Assembly: GCA_028095005.1 (NCBI GenBank) | Contig: CM051460.1 | Coordinates: forward strand, 22,987,501 to 23,051,500 | DNA length: 64,000 nt | From: Rhynchospora pubera | Lineage: Eukaryota > Streptophyta > Magnoliopsida > Poales > Cyperaceae | Direction: 5' to 3' | In this document: positions 34,953 through 47,220 of the stretch, piece by piece | Layout of the letters: each line of letters begins with the position of its first letter | How positions within the stretch are numbered: position 1 is the stretch's first letter | Made by a program: the position numbers and the translations under genes | Notes under the pieces: model-generated | What the model was told of the DNA's origin: nothing | The model's database searches: none | What the model saw: only the letters and a program-made list of their open reading frames with translations

Positions 34953-36281
34953 TTGAAGAGATAAGAAACGCCTCATTCGTCTTTATATTGGAGCAAAAAA
35001 TATCACAAAGTGGTTCTAGAGGATATTTGTAATTCTTTAACTTTTTAGGGGTTAACCTAAATTGGGGAAAGATTGTAGAGGCCTTGTTATTCTCTCCCAG
35101 TAAATCATCCAAAGTTGCAAATATTAGTGCAAATCATCAGCCGGTACAGCGGTACTTGCAAAAGGTTCTACATCTCATATGTAGAATAGACATCAAACTC
35201 TTTTGATTTTATTCATTTGTAGAAACGAATGTGCACATAGAGAAAGAAACCTATATCAGAATATCGGAAATTCTTTCAACTATGGTTATATATGTTGGGC
35301 TGACTTCAGTTTTAAATTAAACTTCAAAGTTCTTCACCTAAATTTGATTTATCCTGAAATCAAATCAAAATGGAGATTACCACTGTCACGGGCATTCATC
35401 AAAATTAGCTAGGGTAAAAACTATTGTTGTAAATAAACAAAGATTGAAGCTTTAGAGATTACCACCTCTATATTGTATCGTGTCGTGTCATGCCATGTTC
35501 AGATACGGCATTTTTTTTAGAACACTAATTGAAGCTTTATATCTAACACTAGAAGGCTTATCGAACCCGATACATAACTTTTTTTATTAAATTAATTTTA
35601 TTTGTTTTACAACAATTTTTCTTTAATTCATTTTTTATATTTTTTTTAGTTGTAATTAAATTTTATTTATTTGTTACGGACTAAAAAAACTATCCAAATT
35701 TATGGATGGTTATAAAATGATAGAAAATTATAGAAAATTATAAAATTATCCAAAAATTAGTATTATTTTATTTCTTCATTGCTAGAAAATGATAGAAAAA
35801 ATGAATATAAACTTTGATTTTCTATAAGATTTCAATATGCATGCCAAATTAAGTAGTTTGAATCCAGCATTTAAATCTCGAAAATTAAGATATGAAAAAT
35901 TGCATTAACGTTTTGGAATAAAGAGATAATAATATTAATTATCAAAACTGACATCAGAACTCAGGACTGAAAACCAAAATGTGCTCAAGCTAATGCATAC
36001 ACGAATACAGTGCTACTGTTTAAAGCTTTTGCACATTCTTCTGGTAGAAAATTTCTTTTATGGAGATCAATCAACGCTAGCTGATACAGCATAACCAAAA
36101 CTCATGAAATAAATAAATGTTATAAATAACATGATTCGACTTGAATCCAAAATATACACCCCCAAAAGCAGAAGTGTTTTTAGCTTGTTGCATCCTACAA
36201 GAACAGTGACAATAATAAAACTGGTACATTAGATCTAAAAAACTTGTAAACTACAAAACTTTATCTCAATTAATAGTATGT
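34953..36281. other. Spacer downstream of CPP1
   Basis: No gene seen. The part from about 35880 onward resembles 16550-17380 and is the segmental duplication partner, probably including the CPP1 3' UTR. Confidence 0.55.
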
Positions 36282-39200
36282 TTATCGATAATATGAGGCC
36301 ATAATGTAAAGCAGAATGGAAGCTGCTGCAGTTACGAACAACTCCTGTCAAAAAGAAGAAATATCTGGTCAGCACAGTATACCAACATCTCATACCATAC
36401 CAGAACTTTAAAATTAGAACAACAGAAACAATTGTTAAAGATCAGCAGGCTTCCAGACAAGAAATAAACTGACACCAAAGGAAAAAATAAGAAAGTCTGG
36501 TACTGAGGTTGTACCCCGATCCCTAGAGATACAACATATTTCTTGGTGTGATTATCAAGAAATGTAAATTATTGCTGGCTAACAATCAATGAAAATAATA
36601 TAAATTAAAGCCCGATCGGCACAATACTCCTTCAAGTTCAGAAGCCTTTTGTCCAAACAAGTTTAGAGTAGGCTAGAAATGACACCCCGACCCCAGTCAT
36701 TTCTTTTGTATATCGCTTGGCTTTTACATTGGTTCCCCCGAGCCTATCACAAGCATGCAGCACAACATTCCTTCCAGACCATATTAGTGCTTATAAAACA
36801 AGTCAGATCATATGGATGAGGGGAAAAAATTTGGGCAATTTTATTCAAGTACCTGATTGTTGTAAACATAGAGAGGAATATATTTGTTGAACATCTCAAT
36901 TAGGTTGAGTATTCCAGTATAACCCTATCAGATAATTAAAAAACACATTATATAAGACTAAAGAGCATACAAAAACATAACAGAACAACAAAACTTCGTA
37001 ATCATACCAATGAAGCAACAGCAATGCAGCCAAAAACCAAGCCAAGAGATCGAAGCATTCGTTTTCCCATGCGCAAACCTCTCCCTTCATCCTCACCATA
37101 TTCCTAAATCAAATCATCAGAACTTATAAAAAAAAAGTGCTTTAAAACAGCATATAAGACAATTTCAAGACAGAAAAATTATTTGCCCCTTCAAATTATG
37201 TAATCATTCTAAAATTGTTTGATTAACACATCCCCTGGAATTGAGAATGTAACAGTATACACACATTATATGTAGGGGCCACATTCGGCTCAAAAGACTT
37301 CAACTTCTCAAAAATGCGATAGAAAAAGGCAAAAGCCATAAATTGCATTGGCCTCCACTGAGCAGATCGACTGATGAATATCCAAACTGTCTGCGCAACA
37401 GGAAAAAGGAATTAGTAAATTCACACAAAATGAAGATTGCACCAACTATAGAATATAAAAGAGGAGTTCCATTAAACAATCAATTATTGGCACATACAAG
37501 TTTGTATTGGTTCTTAATTCAATAATTAAATAACAGATGAAGCTCTTTATCACTTCACTAGTTTACATAGACAGTAATTAGATCTCTAGTTGATGATTAA
37601 TGATAAATTTAGATCCAGGTTCATTCTTCATATCTCATTTAATCCTTTTACCTAAGTTTTGTAGCTGAAGGGTCAATGAGGATGAACCAAATATATAATT
37701 TGAAATTAGTTCATGATGAGTGATGAGAAGAGTATAAAGAATAAACTAGCAATGGAGTTCTACATTTCTAATAAACACTCATGTGGTAAGCAGTCTAATG
37801 CTACCGATGGCACTTAACATTACTCTGGTAAAGAATACTATTGACGTCAGGTTTCTATGAAATTGATCAAAACATTGGTAATCCCAATCAGAAACTTTAA
37901 AAACAACTGCTAAATTCAAGTTATATTCAAGAAAATAACAAATGTAAATCATACAAAGGTTAACATTGCAAAACCTATTTCAGAAATTAAGATTCAATTC
38001 ATCAGAACCTCAAAATTGTATTAAAATTGAAGATAATATAAAAAAGTATCAGAATATCATACAAATACTGCTGAAATTGCCATGTTAATTCGCATATCTT
38101 TCAAACTAGACCTTGAGTACCTGAAACCATACAAAATATATTGAATTTAGCATTTGTAGTTCCAACTTCATTTGTCATTTGTTCTTGGATTATTAACTGG
38201 TGCACAAGAAATAAATACACTAAGCACGAGAACAAACACATGCATGCAGGCATGCACGTGACAGAGGGACAGACCTGGGTCCCCAGGGAACAATAGGCTC
38301 CTTATCAGCATACTTAATATCCTTTGACACCTGAAAATTCAGTCAAACGATGCCAGTTTGCACTCAGGTAATCAATTTAAGAGTCTCTAACAAAGAACAC
38401 CAAACAATTTATTTTATCAGCAAGAAACCCAAAAAAATTATGCAATTTCCAACTAGCAAAGCATTTATGACTACTACAAGTATACTTAACCTATGCTGGT
38501 AGATATTTGCAATAATTAAGCTGGGTCTAGTTTCAGCAAGAAAAGAATAAAAGTTCAGAAAATAGTTCTAGTAATGAGGCTCACCTCAAAGGACCCATAA
38601 GCTACGCCCTTTTTTCTGTTTTGCAACTGGGACATCATGATTTTATCATATGCCCTCTCTAGCTGAAAAAAAACCCCAAAAAAGATTAAATCCTGACATC
38701 TGAACAGAGGCTACACTGAAAATTGGAAGAAAAATTGGAACCTACTTTAGCCAAGTATTCATCATCTCCCCTTTTCTCAGCATCCTTGCGCTTTTTTGTG
38801 TAAGCATATTTCATCTTGTCAAATCCCACAATGGGGCTAACACCAAGCACCTTTTAGAAGAAACATAGAAAAAGGATGCTTCATGCTTGTATTAAACTAT
38901 ACCTATATAAAATAATGCAGAAAAAATGTAAATATTAGAAAAAAAAAACATATAATAGAAGAGAAAATAAATACCTCGTATGGGTTCTCATCACCACCAA
39001 AATTGGGTGTTCCAGCTGCAGAAGTAGCTCTAACGGCCAAATAAGACTGTCTGACAGGAAATCTAACAAACCTGAAATTTATATATATAAATCAGTAAAC
39101 ATCTAAATCATTAATTGTCATTCAAGTTTAGAAGGATTCTCACTTGCCAGGTAATTAAAATAGTAATGAACGACGACATCCTACTATAATTCGAATTAGG

Positions 39201-39360
39201 AAGATTTGAAATCAGGCATTATACATCAAATTTGTTTCGAATTGAAATACCTCAACGAGGAAAATCTCGGAGATGCACGAACTGGCGAGAAGGAGAGGAA
39301 GCTTCGTTGGGTCCGAGGAAGAATCGCGAACTGAACAGTAGCAGGAACACTCAACGCCAT
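36282..39360 (-). CDS. CPP1: CPP1-like chloroplast J-like membrane protein (chaperone-like protein of POR1)
   Basis: Ten exons: 39251-39360, 38975-39071, 38746-38850, 38585-38662, 38275-38330, 38063-38120, 37265-37390, 37008-37103, 36853-36924 and 36282-36344. All borders are GT/AG and all phases fit. The CDS is 861 nt, 286 aa. Residues 1 to about 50 are Ser/Arg-rich, a chloroplast transit peptide. NPYEVLGVSPIVGFDKMK starts a J-like domain without an HPD tripeptide, followed by YDKIMMSQLQNRKKG, VSKDIKYADKEPIVPWGPR and hydrophobic segments (INMAISAVFTVWIF, MQFMAFAFFYRIF, LGLVFGCIAVASLGYTGIL, LFVTAASILLYIMASYYR). These match Arabidopsis CPP1/CDF1 closely. The family stabilises protochlorophyllide oxidoreductase in plastid membranes. 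Two fold-back elements start 106 bp upstream of the ATG. No TATA box is obvious. Confidence 0.94.
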
Positions 39361-39475
39361 TTGAATTCTTCGAGGGGTTGAAACTAGGGTTCTTCAGGGG
39401 TTTAAGGTAGAGAACCAATACTCTGGATATACGCCATTAATCCTTCTCTCTCTTTCCCTCGGGCAATGTAGTGTC

Positions 39476-39907
39476 GGATACGCATCCTCAGCAGCCGGCC
39501 TCTACAGCCATCACCTACAGCCGGCTTTTTTTTTTTTTTTTTTTTAATTTTAAAGTTCAAATGTTGAATTCAAACCGTTGATCTTGTTCAATTTTACGAG
39601 CGCTGCGTTTTCATATAAGTTTTATAAAATTTGGAGTTGATTTGATACTAGATCAAGTGGTCAACAAATGAACGTATTAGAATTAATCAGTGATAGTTAA
39701 CCATATTCGTTCATTTGTTGACCACTTGATCTAGTATCAAATCAACTCCAAATTTTATAAAACTTATATGAAAACGCAGCGCTCGTAAAATTGAACAAGA
39801 TCAACGGTTTGGATTCAACATTTGAACTTTAAAATTTTAAAAAAAAAAAAAGAAAAGGCCGGCTGTAGGTGATGGCTGTAGAGGCCGGCTGCTGAGGATG
39901 CGTGTCC
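39476..39907. mobile_element. 432-bp fold-back (Mutator-like) element A
   Basis: Almost a perfect inverted repeat: two arms of about 200 bp around a short centre near 39690. Ends are GGATACGCATCCTCAGC and, inverted, GGACACGCATCCTCAGC. A 10-bp duplication ATGTAGTGTC stands at 39466-39475 and 39908-39917. A transcript would form a long hairpin. It lies in the CPP1 upstream region. Confidence 0.9.
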
Positions 39908-39917
39908 ATGTAGTGTC

Positions 39918-40553
39918 GGACTCACATCCTCTACAGCCTAAATTATACGGACCCGAATCCCGTGTAGCGCGGGACACCGTGTAGCGCGCGTACGAGCCGT
40001 CTGATCTTGATCGGACGGTTCATTTTTTACGGGCCTATCAATCTAGGTTACATGCACGGGGCTCCCTTGTCCATTGGATCTTGATCAGACGGCTATGATG
40101 CCGTGCTACACGGTGTGCCGCGCGGCACCAGATCTGAACTCAAATTATACGGCTGTACCATCCAGCCAACATAATTTTTTAATATTTAAAAAATTTAAAA
40201 TTCAAATGTTGAATCCAAACCGTTGATCTTGTTCAATTTTACGAGCGATGCATTTTCATATAAGTTTTATAAAATTTAGAGTCGATTTGATACTTGATTG
40301 AGTGATCAAATTATGAACGTATTAGAATTAATCAGTGTTTGTTAACCATATTCGTTCATTTATTGACCACTTGATCTAATATCAAATCAACTCTAAATTT
40401 TATAAAACTTATATAAAAATGCATCGTCCGTAAAATTGAACAAGATCAACGGTTTAAATTTAACGTTTAAATTTTAAAAATTTTAAATTTTATAAAAATT
40501 ATGTTGGCTGGACGCTACAGCCGATTAAGTTTGGCTGTAGAGGATGCTGGTCC
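39918..40553. mobile_element. Fold-back element B with nested MITE
   Basis: Related to element A but more diverged between arms (shares AACCGTTGATCTTGTTCAA and TTTACGAGCG). Ends are GGACTCACATCCTCTACAG and, inverted, GGACCAGCATCCTCTACAG. The same ATGTAGTGTC stands on its left (39908-39917) and right (40554-40563). It is interrupted by the 193-bp element at 39949-40141. Confidence 0.85.
39949..40141. mobile_element. 193-bp Mutator-like MITE, copy 2
   Basis: Same length and nearly the same sequence as 1124-1316. The 9-bp duplication AAATTATAC stands at 39940-39948 and 40142-40150. It is nested in fold-back element B, so it inserted later. Confidence 0.9.
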
Positions 40554-40747
40554 ATGTAGTGTCTATCCTTCTCTCTCTTTGCCTGTTGAGGAGATGCGAA
40601 TGGAATATTGGGCCGGATCGATATGGTAAGAAGTTATGAATAAATGGGCCGGTCCATGGGTCCGGATTGGTCCAGTTGATAATTTGGGCTGACTTGAGTA
40701 GGAGTAAAACGTAGTTTGAGTTGGATTAGCAAGGGAATTGCTTAAGA

Positions 40748-42267
40748 CAATCAGAGTCTTAAGCAATCAAGTAATCAGAGCGCTATCGCTCTTAACTCTC
40801 ACCCTCATCCCTGCGATTTTAATTTCCTTCCTTCCGATTACTTTGCTCCCTCTCATTCAAACAGACGCCTCCTCTCACGCGCCTCCCCTCACGCCTCCAT
40901 CTCCTTCGCGCCTCCTCTCACGCGCCTCCCTTCCCGCCTCTCTCTCCTCTGCGCCTCCATCTCCTCCGCCTCCATCTCTTTCGGCTCAGCCTCTCCTCTG
41001 CCTCGCATCCGCCTCCGTCTCACCTCAGCATCTCCTTCGCCTCTCGTCTCCTCCGCCTCACCTCCACCTCCGCCTCCCCTCATTTCTCCCTCTCCTATAC
41101 CGATCAGATCTGGTTGAGGAAGAAAGAAGTAGAAATAAAGAAGGATAAGAAGAGAAAAGAGGTTTAGATCTAGTTTTGTTACAACTTGAGAGTAAATAAA
41201 TTATTATAAGGGATGATATTAATCAGTATAAGGGAGTAAATAATATTTATTTCTGATTCTGCTGTTTTTTGGGAGTAACTAAATTACTATAAGGGAGTAA
41301 ATTCATCAGTATAAGAGAGTAAATAATATATACAACGGAGTAAATAATATTCATATCTGATTCTGCTGTTGTTTGGGAGTAACTAAATAGCTATAAGGGA
41401 GTAAATAACTAGTATAAAGGGAGTATCTAATATGTATGAGGGAGTAAATAACATTCAGAACTGATTCCACTGTTGTTTGGGAGTAACTAAATAACTACAA
41501 GGGAGTAAATAAGTAGTAGTAAGAGAGTATTTAATACAAGTAAGGGAGTAAATAATATTCATATCTGATTCTGCTATTGTTTGGGAGTAACTAAATAGCT
41601 ATAAGGGAGTAAATAACTGATATGAAAGGAGTATCTAATATGTATAAGGGAGTAAATAACATTCAGAACTGATTCTACTTTTACTTGAGAGTAACTAAAA
41701 AATACAAGGGAGTAAATAATTAGTAGTAAGAGAGTATTTAATACAAGTGAGGGAGTAAATAATATTCATTTCCGATTATGATAACTGCAGGGCTGGGCTG
41801 AGCGATGGGAGGGCTGCGCGACGGCGATGACAAGGCTGGGCAACGACGACAGGAGGGCTGGGTGACGGAGAGGGGAGGGCTACGCGACGGTGACGACATG
41901 GCCGTGCGACGGAGAAGGGATGGCTGCACGACGACAACGGTGCGTGGTGCGCGTGACAAAGGGATCATGTGAGGAGAGGAGAGGTGCGTAGGAACGGAGA
42001 GGAGGGCGAGCGAAGGGGAGACGCGTGGGAACGGAGGAGAGGTGAGCGGAGGGGAGGCGCGTGGACACGATGGGGAGGTGAGCAGAGAGGAGGCGCGTAG
42101 GAACGGAGGAGAGGTGAGCCGAGGGGAGCGGAAGGGAGGTGAGCGGAGGGGAGGCGCGTGGGAACGGAGCGGCTCGAGTGGGAGAAGAACGTGAATCTTT
42201 CCGTTTTTGGCAACACATCTCTTTCTATTTTTAGATATGATTGCGTGATTGCCTTAGACACTGATTG
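40748..42267. mobile_element. Inverted-repeat element with internal 104-bp tandem array
   Basis: The ends CAATCAGAGTCTTAAGCAAT and, inverted, CAATCAGTGTCTAAGGCAAT pair. The next 300-400 bp on the left is CCTC/CGCC-rich (40860-41090) and on the right GAGG/GGCG-rich (41780-42180), roughly reverse complements. The centre is a tandem array. No credible protein is encoded. It is probably a non-autonomous DNA element; superfamily and target duplication are not resolved. Confidence 0.55.
41271..41780. repeat. Five-copy 104-bp tandem array
   Basis: Units start at 41271, 41375, 41479, 41583 and 41687, an exact 104-bp period, each beginning GGGAGTAACT (last GAGAGTAACT). Units alternate in sequence (2 resembles 4, 3 resembles 5), indicating amplification as a 208-bp dimer. 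GGGAGTAAATAA-like submotifs recur three or four times per unit. Confidence 0.92.
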
Positions 42268-43029
42268 CACTTATCAGCTCCGAATTAGCAATGATGAGTC
42301 GATGAGACTCGGTAGTCGGTTCTAGTTAAGATTTTGAGGATTCTGGATTCGGCTGTATCGTATTGGAAAATGTTATTTTTAAAATAGCTGAGACTTGAGA
42401 ATATTTGTAACATATGAGAAAAATATCAGACAAAACTCAGTTTAGTTAATTAGAGTAGTTAAATTAATAATATTAAAATTATTAAAGCCAAAAAAAACAA
42501 CCAATTATAAATTATGATCGATGAATTAAATTAGAAACCGATAATTTTATTGTTACTGATTCAAATTAATATGTCTTTACCCAATTGTGAATAAGATTAC
42601 ATGTATAATACAAATGGTATGGAAACAAGTAAATTAACTACTATACATCGTAGATAATTGAAATTTGAAAAGTTTGAAGTTTAAAGAAATAAATTTTGAA
42701 TATTATAACATCATATCCTATTGAATTTAAATTTCTATTTAGTATGGATCGTTGGATGAAGGAAATTCATTTCAAAATTTTCTCCACCGTTTGATCAAAT
42801 CCGGACTCCAAAAATTTATCAATTTTCCTTAATTCTTCTCCTTCCTTCATTCCGATATGAACCCCTCCCATTTCTCTTTTCTTCTTCGTTTTTCCTTATC
42901 TTCTTCCTCCTCTTTTGATTGGCTCGATCCAGAGGAGCCACTCTCCTTCCGTCGGATCGAAATCAAGCGTTCTTTCCCTTTCTAACCTTCTTGTTTTTAT
43001 CCTTGCTGAGCTGATCAGAAAGTGGGGCC

Positions 43030-43263
43030 TGTAAGTTCAGCCAGTCAGTCTCGAGTCATTTTCTGGCGGGGTCGCCATGATCCTGGCGGTGTCGTCAGGA
43101 TTCCTGAGTGATTTTTGACCCTTTTAATACCCTGTTCTTATGGAGAACATTATCCAAGTCATATCCTATCACTCTATACACCAAAATACTCAAGAACAAG
43201 CAATGACTGGAGGTAGTCCTCGATCCTGGTTATTTTCGCATTAAGATCCTAGAAACACCTATA
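43030..43263 (+). repeat. Copia 3 5' LTR (234 bp, internally deleted)
   Basis: Starts TGTAAGTTCAG. Shares both ends and the block ATCCAAGTCATATCCTATC with the 3' LTR but has lost two internal stretches. Its final CA has become TA. Confidence 0.85.
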
Positions 43264-44572
43264 GTTGGCATCAGAGCATATAAACCTCTGTCTTGTTTTT
43301 TAGAAATGAATTTTATTAAGGTTTAACGAGAAATTCAGATTAGTAAGTGTTATGGATGAGTACTGGTGATAATTAGGGATCAATTATGCTTAATTTCGTG
43401 TTTTGATTAAGAATTAGGGGAAACCCCAAATTCTGATTTGATTGTCTGAATTCGTGAAGCGATATCTCAAGATCTGTATATTCGATTTGAGTGAGATTTT
43501 CGGAGTTGAAAAGATTTCTAAGTCTACTTTCCATAAAGTCAAAAATCTCAGAAATCAAACAGGTATACAATGAGATAATCAAGTTGCAAGCAGAAGATGT
43601 CAGACTGTCAGTTTCTGAAATTTCTGACCTTTTGGCAGTGCGGGCCACTTTTCTCTCACAAGATAATTTGGTTTTGTATGAAAACTTACAGGGAAGTAGA
43701 TCTTTCGCAGATCGTTCCATAGAGTGTAAATTTGTAAAATTTCGATAAAGTATGAGAGAGTTATGCTATTCACAATAAAGGTCATTCTGACAGTTTGTCA
43801 AAATTAGTCTGTGATAGCCTGCTTTTCTAGGGGCATAACTTTTGATCTATGAACTTGTTTATGTTGAAATTTATGTTGTTGGATAGATCTTTGAATCTAG
43901 TTTCTGGAATAACTAAGAACGCAGAAAACGAACAAGTATAGAAAAAGTTAATGGTATTTTACTAGATGGTGCGCAGTCTGTCAGGAAATTCTGGCTGCTC
44001 TCGGCCAGATTTCAGACGACCCGCCAGGATTCAGACGGGTCCGCCTGAAATGGTCCAGAAATGAATTTTAACATGAAAATCAAAGAATAAACATGTTGAT
44101 ATTGGTTCTCTTATTTTAGATGAGACTTAATGATAGGTTAATTATAAAGGAAGTCTATAGAATAGTCACAATTTGCTAAAATACTATAAATTTGTGTAAA
44201 GATGGTAGGCATCTTTCGTTGGAAATTAATTTGTCAAAAATGCTATGATTGTTTGATGCTATAGTAGTAAAGTAATGATGCAGTCCACAGACCATCATAC
44301 TATAAGGAATACTCTATAAGTATTAATACTACTAGCATTCATTTGACAAATTTGGATAACTATGCATGTGGTATAGTGGTATAACACAAATTGTATTTAT
44401 AAAGGATTTAGCAGGAATTGTGCATATGGTAATCATTCAAATATAGACAATTATAATTATATTATCTATGCTAAACTTAAACCTTATGAAGCAGGCGGAT
44501 ACGACCCGTGTGGGTCTATAATAGACAGTGCAGTTTAGGTCTGCATAAAGTTCAATACACCTCTCAGACCGG

Positions 44573-44594
44573 TTTCAAGCGGATCCGCTTGAAA
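44573..44594. repeat. Perfect 22-bp palindrome in the Copia 3 leader
   Basis: Symmetric about GGATCC with arms TTTCAAGC/GCTTGAAA. Related, imperfect units stand at about 44000-44050 and 44627-44665. Confidence 0.9.
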
Positions 44595-46680
44595 GGATTC
44601 CAAGGTGTACTCTCGGGACAGTTTCTAGCGATCCGCCAGGATTCTGACGAGTCCGCCTGAAAGGTACCCGAGGAAAAATTTATGTCCAAGTGATTAATAT
44701 ATATACTAATTAATTGTAGAGTAGCCACAGCATCTTCAATTGCATTCATGTATATATATTATTGTTTGACCCTAAAATTTGCTACGATATGTTACTGTGA
44801 GATCAAATCCATAATTCGAGAGATAAATGGATTGACGCAAGGAATTGTAGGGGACCCGCCCGGGAATACATAAGATTAACAAGGGACGCAGCCATGTGAT
44901 CAAAAGGCAGTACCATGGATCCTTAACAGATTGCAGAATCATGTTTTAACAAGATTTTATTTTTTTTAATGAAATTCTTATTTTGTTAATAATATAAAAT
45001 TTTATTAATACAAAGCCCATTAGAAACGCTGGCCCAGTCATGCGGCCCATTTAAAACGCAAAAAAAATAAAAAAAGAGAGCCCGCAGCGGCCCATTTCAG
45101 TCTCGGCCCATTCTTCTTTTATTTTTCTGAGTGGGGGCCACTGTCAGACCCTCCTCCCTCCCTTCGTGCACATAGACTGGGTCCGCAGCGAAGCTGCATC
45201 GCCTCCCCTCCTTTTCCGGGATTCAAAATTCGCGCAGATAACGCGCGATTGACCTGACACTATGGTCCCACCTGTCATTCTCCGTCTCTGACGCTCACTG
45301 GACAGCTATGGATTCAACAGGAGACGCTGATTCATGTCCTCCGACTTGATTCACCTATTCCCCAAACTCAGAATCATATAGTCGAGTGTCAGATCATATG
45401 ACTAGGCCCACTCGTCAGACCTTTGTCACAGCCCCATGTGTCAGAGAGACAATCAGAGCAAACACCCTATTGATTCCGCCAACTCTCGAAGACTAACAAC
45501 TGGGACCCACTCGGCAAGAAACAGATGGCAGTGGTTATACTTCAGTTTCTTTCTTTCCCTGACGATAGGACCCCACATGGTGAATAGCAATCAACAAGCA
45601 TCAATGCAGTCAACAAACTTTCTTCCCACCTCTCTTTGACAATCAGGCCCCACTTGTCAGAACTTTCACCTGCCAAGCCAAATGCCAGTTGCCAATTGAA
45701 TATCCTCAACTCATCCTTTCCTGTGTTAGCTTCACCACACGCAAACAAAGCTGAATAAAAGCCTCTCTTCCTGACCAGTGAACCCCACACGCATTGCTAT
45801 CTCAAGAAACCAATACTGAAGGGTGGACCCCACGTGTCACTCATTCTACTGCTACCTATGTGGCATTCTTTGATTGGGTCCTGTCTCTTTTTTTTTTAGG
45901 TGAAACACAAGCAGTTATCTCCTTCCTCACTACATCATGAAACCCAACTGCTAATTACTAATGGCATCCCTTGATTAAATACCATTCATTACATCCCTCT
46001 TGGCAAGGAATGACAGAGATAAGAGGCCCACTTGTCATAGACACAACAATTGCACACATGACACCTCTTGATTGGGTGATACAAGCCAACCAGGACTGTC
46101 CCAATGCCTCTTTAATTGACACCTGACAAAGCCTCATTTCCTTTGTGCTTTTGTGAGACAAACACATGATATAAACAAGGGGATTAAGGAGTATAACCAC
46201 AGTTATGCTATATAGAAGGATGTGTCATTTTTCAAATTGGAAATATTCCTCTTGGCATATGAACAAAATGCATCAAGAATGATCTCTCTAAGACTCAACC
46301 TAAATTCTTTTATGAGAACAGAATTAAAAACTCATGCAAGGTTCTTGTAAAAGAAACAGCAACAAAGCATAATGTGCCTTATTTTACCTTGACAAATGAC
46401 CTCAATGCAATGAAGCACAAGAATTAATGCCATGGGCTTGAATAGAGTGGATTATTAACAGGCAATGGCTGTGCCAAATGCAATGGATGTTGTGGATTTC
46501 TTTCACTGGCGCCAGAAGCAAAATGAATGAGCAAAAAATGATAGTAATGACTATATGAGGTAGTTACATATTGGTGGGGCAGTAAATGCCACAGTGGCAT
46601 TCCTTTGTGAAAAGTCAAAAAACACCCCCAGGGGTATTTTGGTCCACTGGATTGCCACAGGAATGCTTCCCCCATGTTCC

Positions 46681-46688
46681 TATAAATA
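46681..46688 (+). promoter_or_regulatory. TATA box in the nested insertion
   Basis: TATAAATA after a G/C-rich stretch and followed by AAGAGGGAGAGAAGAAGG-type purine-rich leader. This is a typical LTR-promoter arrangement and the best evidence for an LTR here. Confidence 0.5.
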
Positions 46689-47220
46689 AACCCCCAGACC
46701 CCATACAAAAGAGGGAGAGAAGAAGGGAGAGAAGGAAAGAGAAGAGAGAAGAACACACAGAGAGAGATACCCCCTCTTCACAACTTTCTTCAGTCCATAT
46801 ATTGTCTCCATCTTCCACAAGAGAAAAACACACACTTCTTGTACACTGCTCATGTGTTGAGCAAACACTGTGAGTAAGAGAGGAAGAGAGAGGAGTGTTG
46901 TTAGGCTAGTAAAGAAGAACATTGTGTTGCTGCCAAAAGAAAGAAAGATGTAAGTTCTAGGGGCCTTGGCTCTTTGCATATAGAGCTCAAGGCCGTGTGA
47001 ATGTATCTCTATGCAAAGAATATATGTTATTGTTCTACTCTTCTTCTTTTCTGTTTTATCTTTATTCTCCTTGTTAATCTTGTTTGCCACTTCTCTTTTC
47101 TTTCTTCCCTTGCACTATAAACAAATAAAACTTGATGAGATAAAGCAAAAAATATAAAATAAAAGAAAAGAGCAAGCAGTATATCATTGGATGTAATCAA
47201 AGGACAGCAGGTACCCCCAT

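Noticed and set aside
40738..41148. 136-aa Pro/Ser/Leu-rich frame
   Set aside because: Low-complexity CCTC/CGCC-rich arm of a transposon. An equally open antisense frame shows it is a compositional effect.
41880..42270. Ser/Pro/Leu-rich minus-strand frames resembling a hydroxyproline-rich protein
   Set aside because: Same cause: the GAGG/GGCG-rich partner arm of the inverted-repeat element.
46586..46873. 95-aa frame downstream of a TATA-like region
   Set aside because: Purine-rich low complexity (RERRRERRKEKREE), overlapping the TATA box and leader of the nested element.
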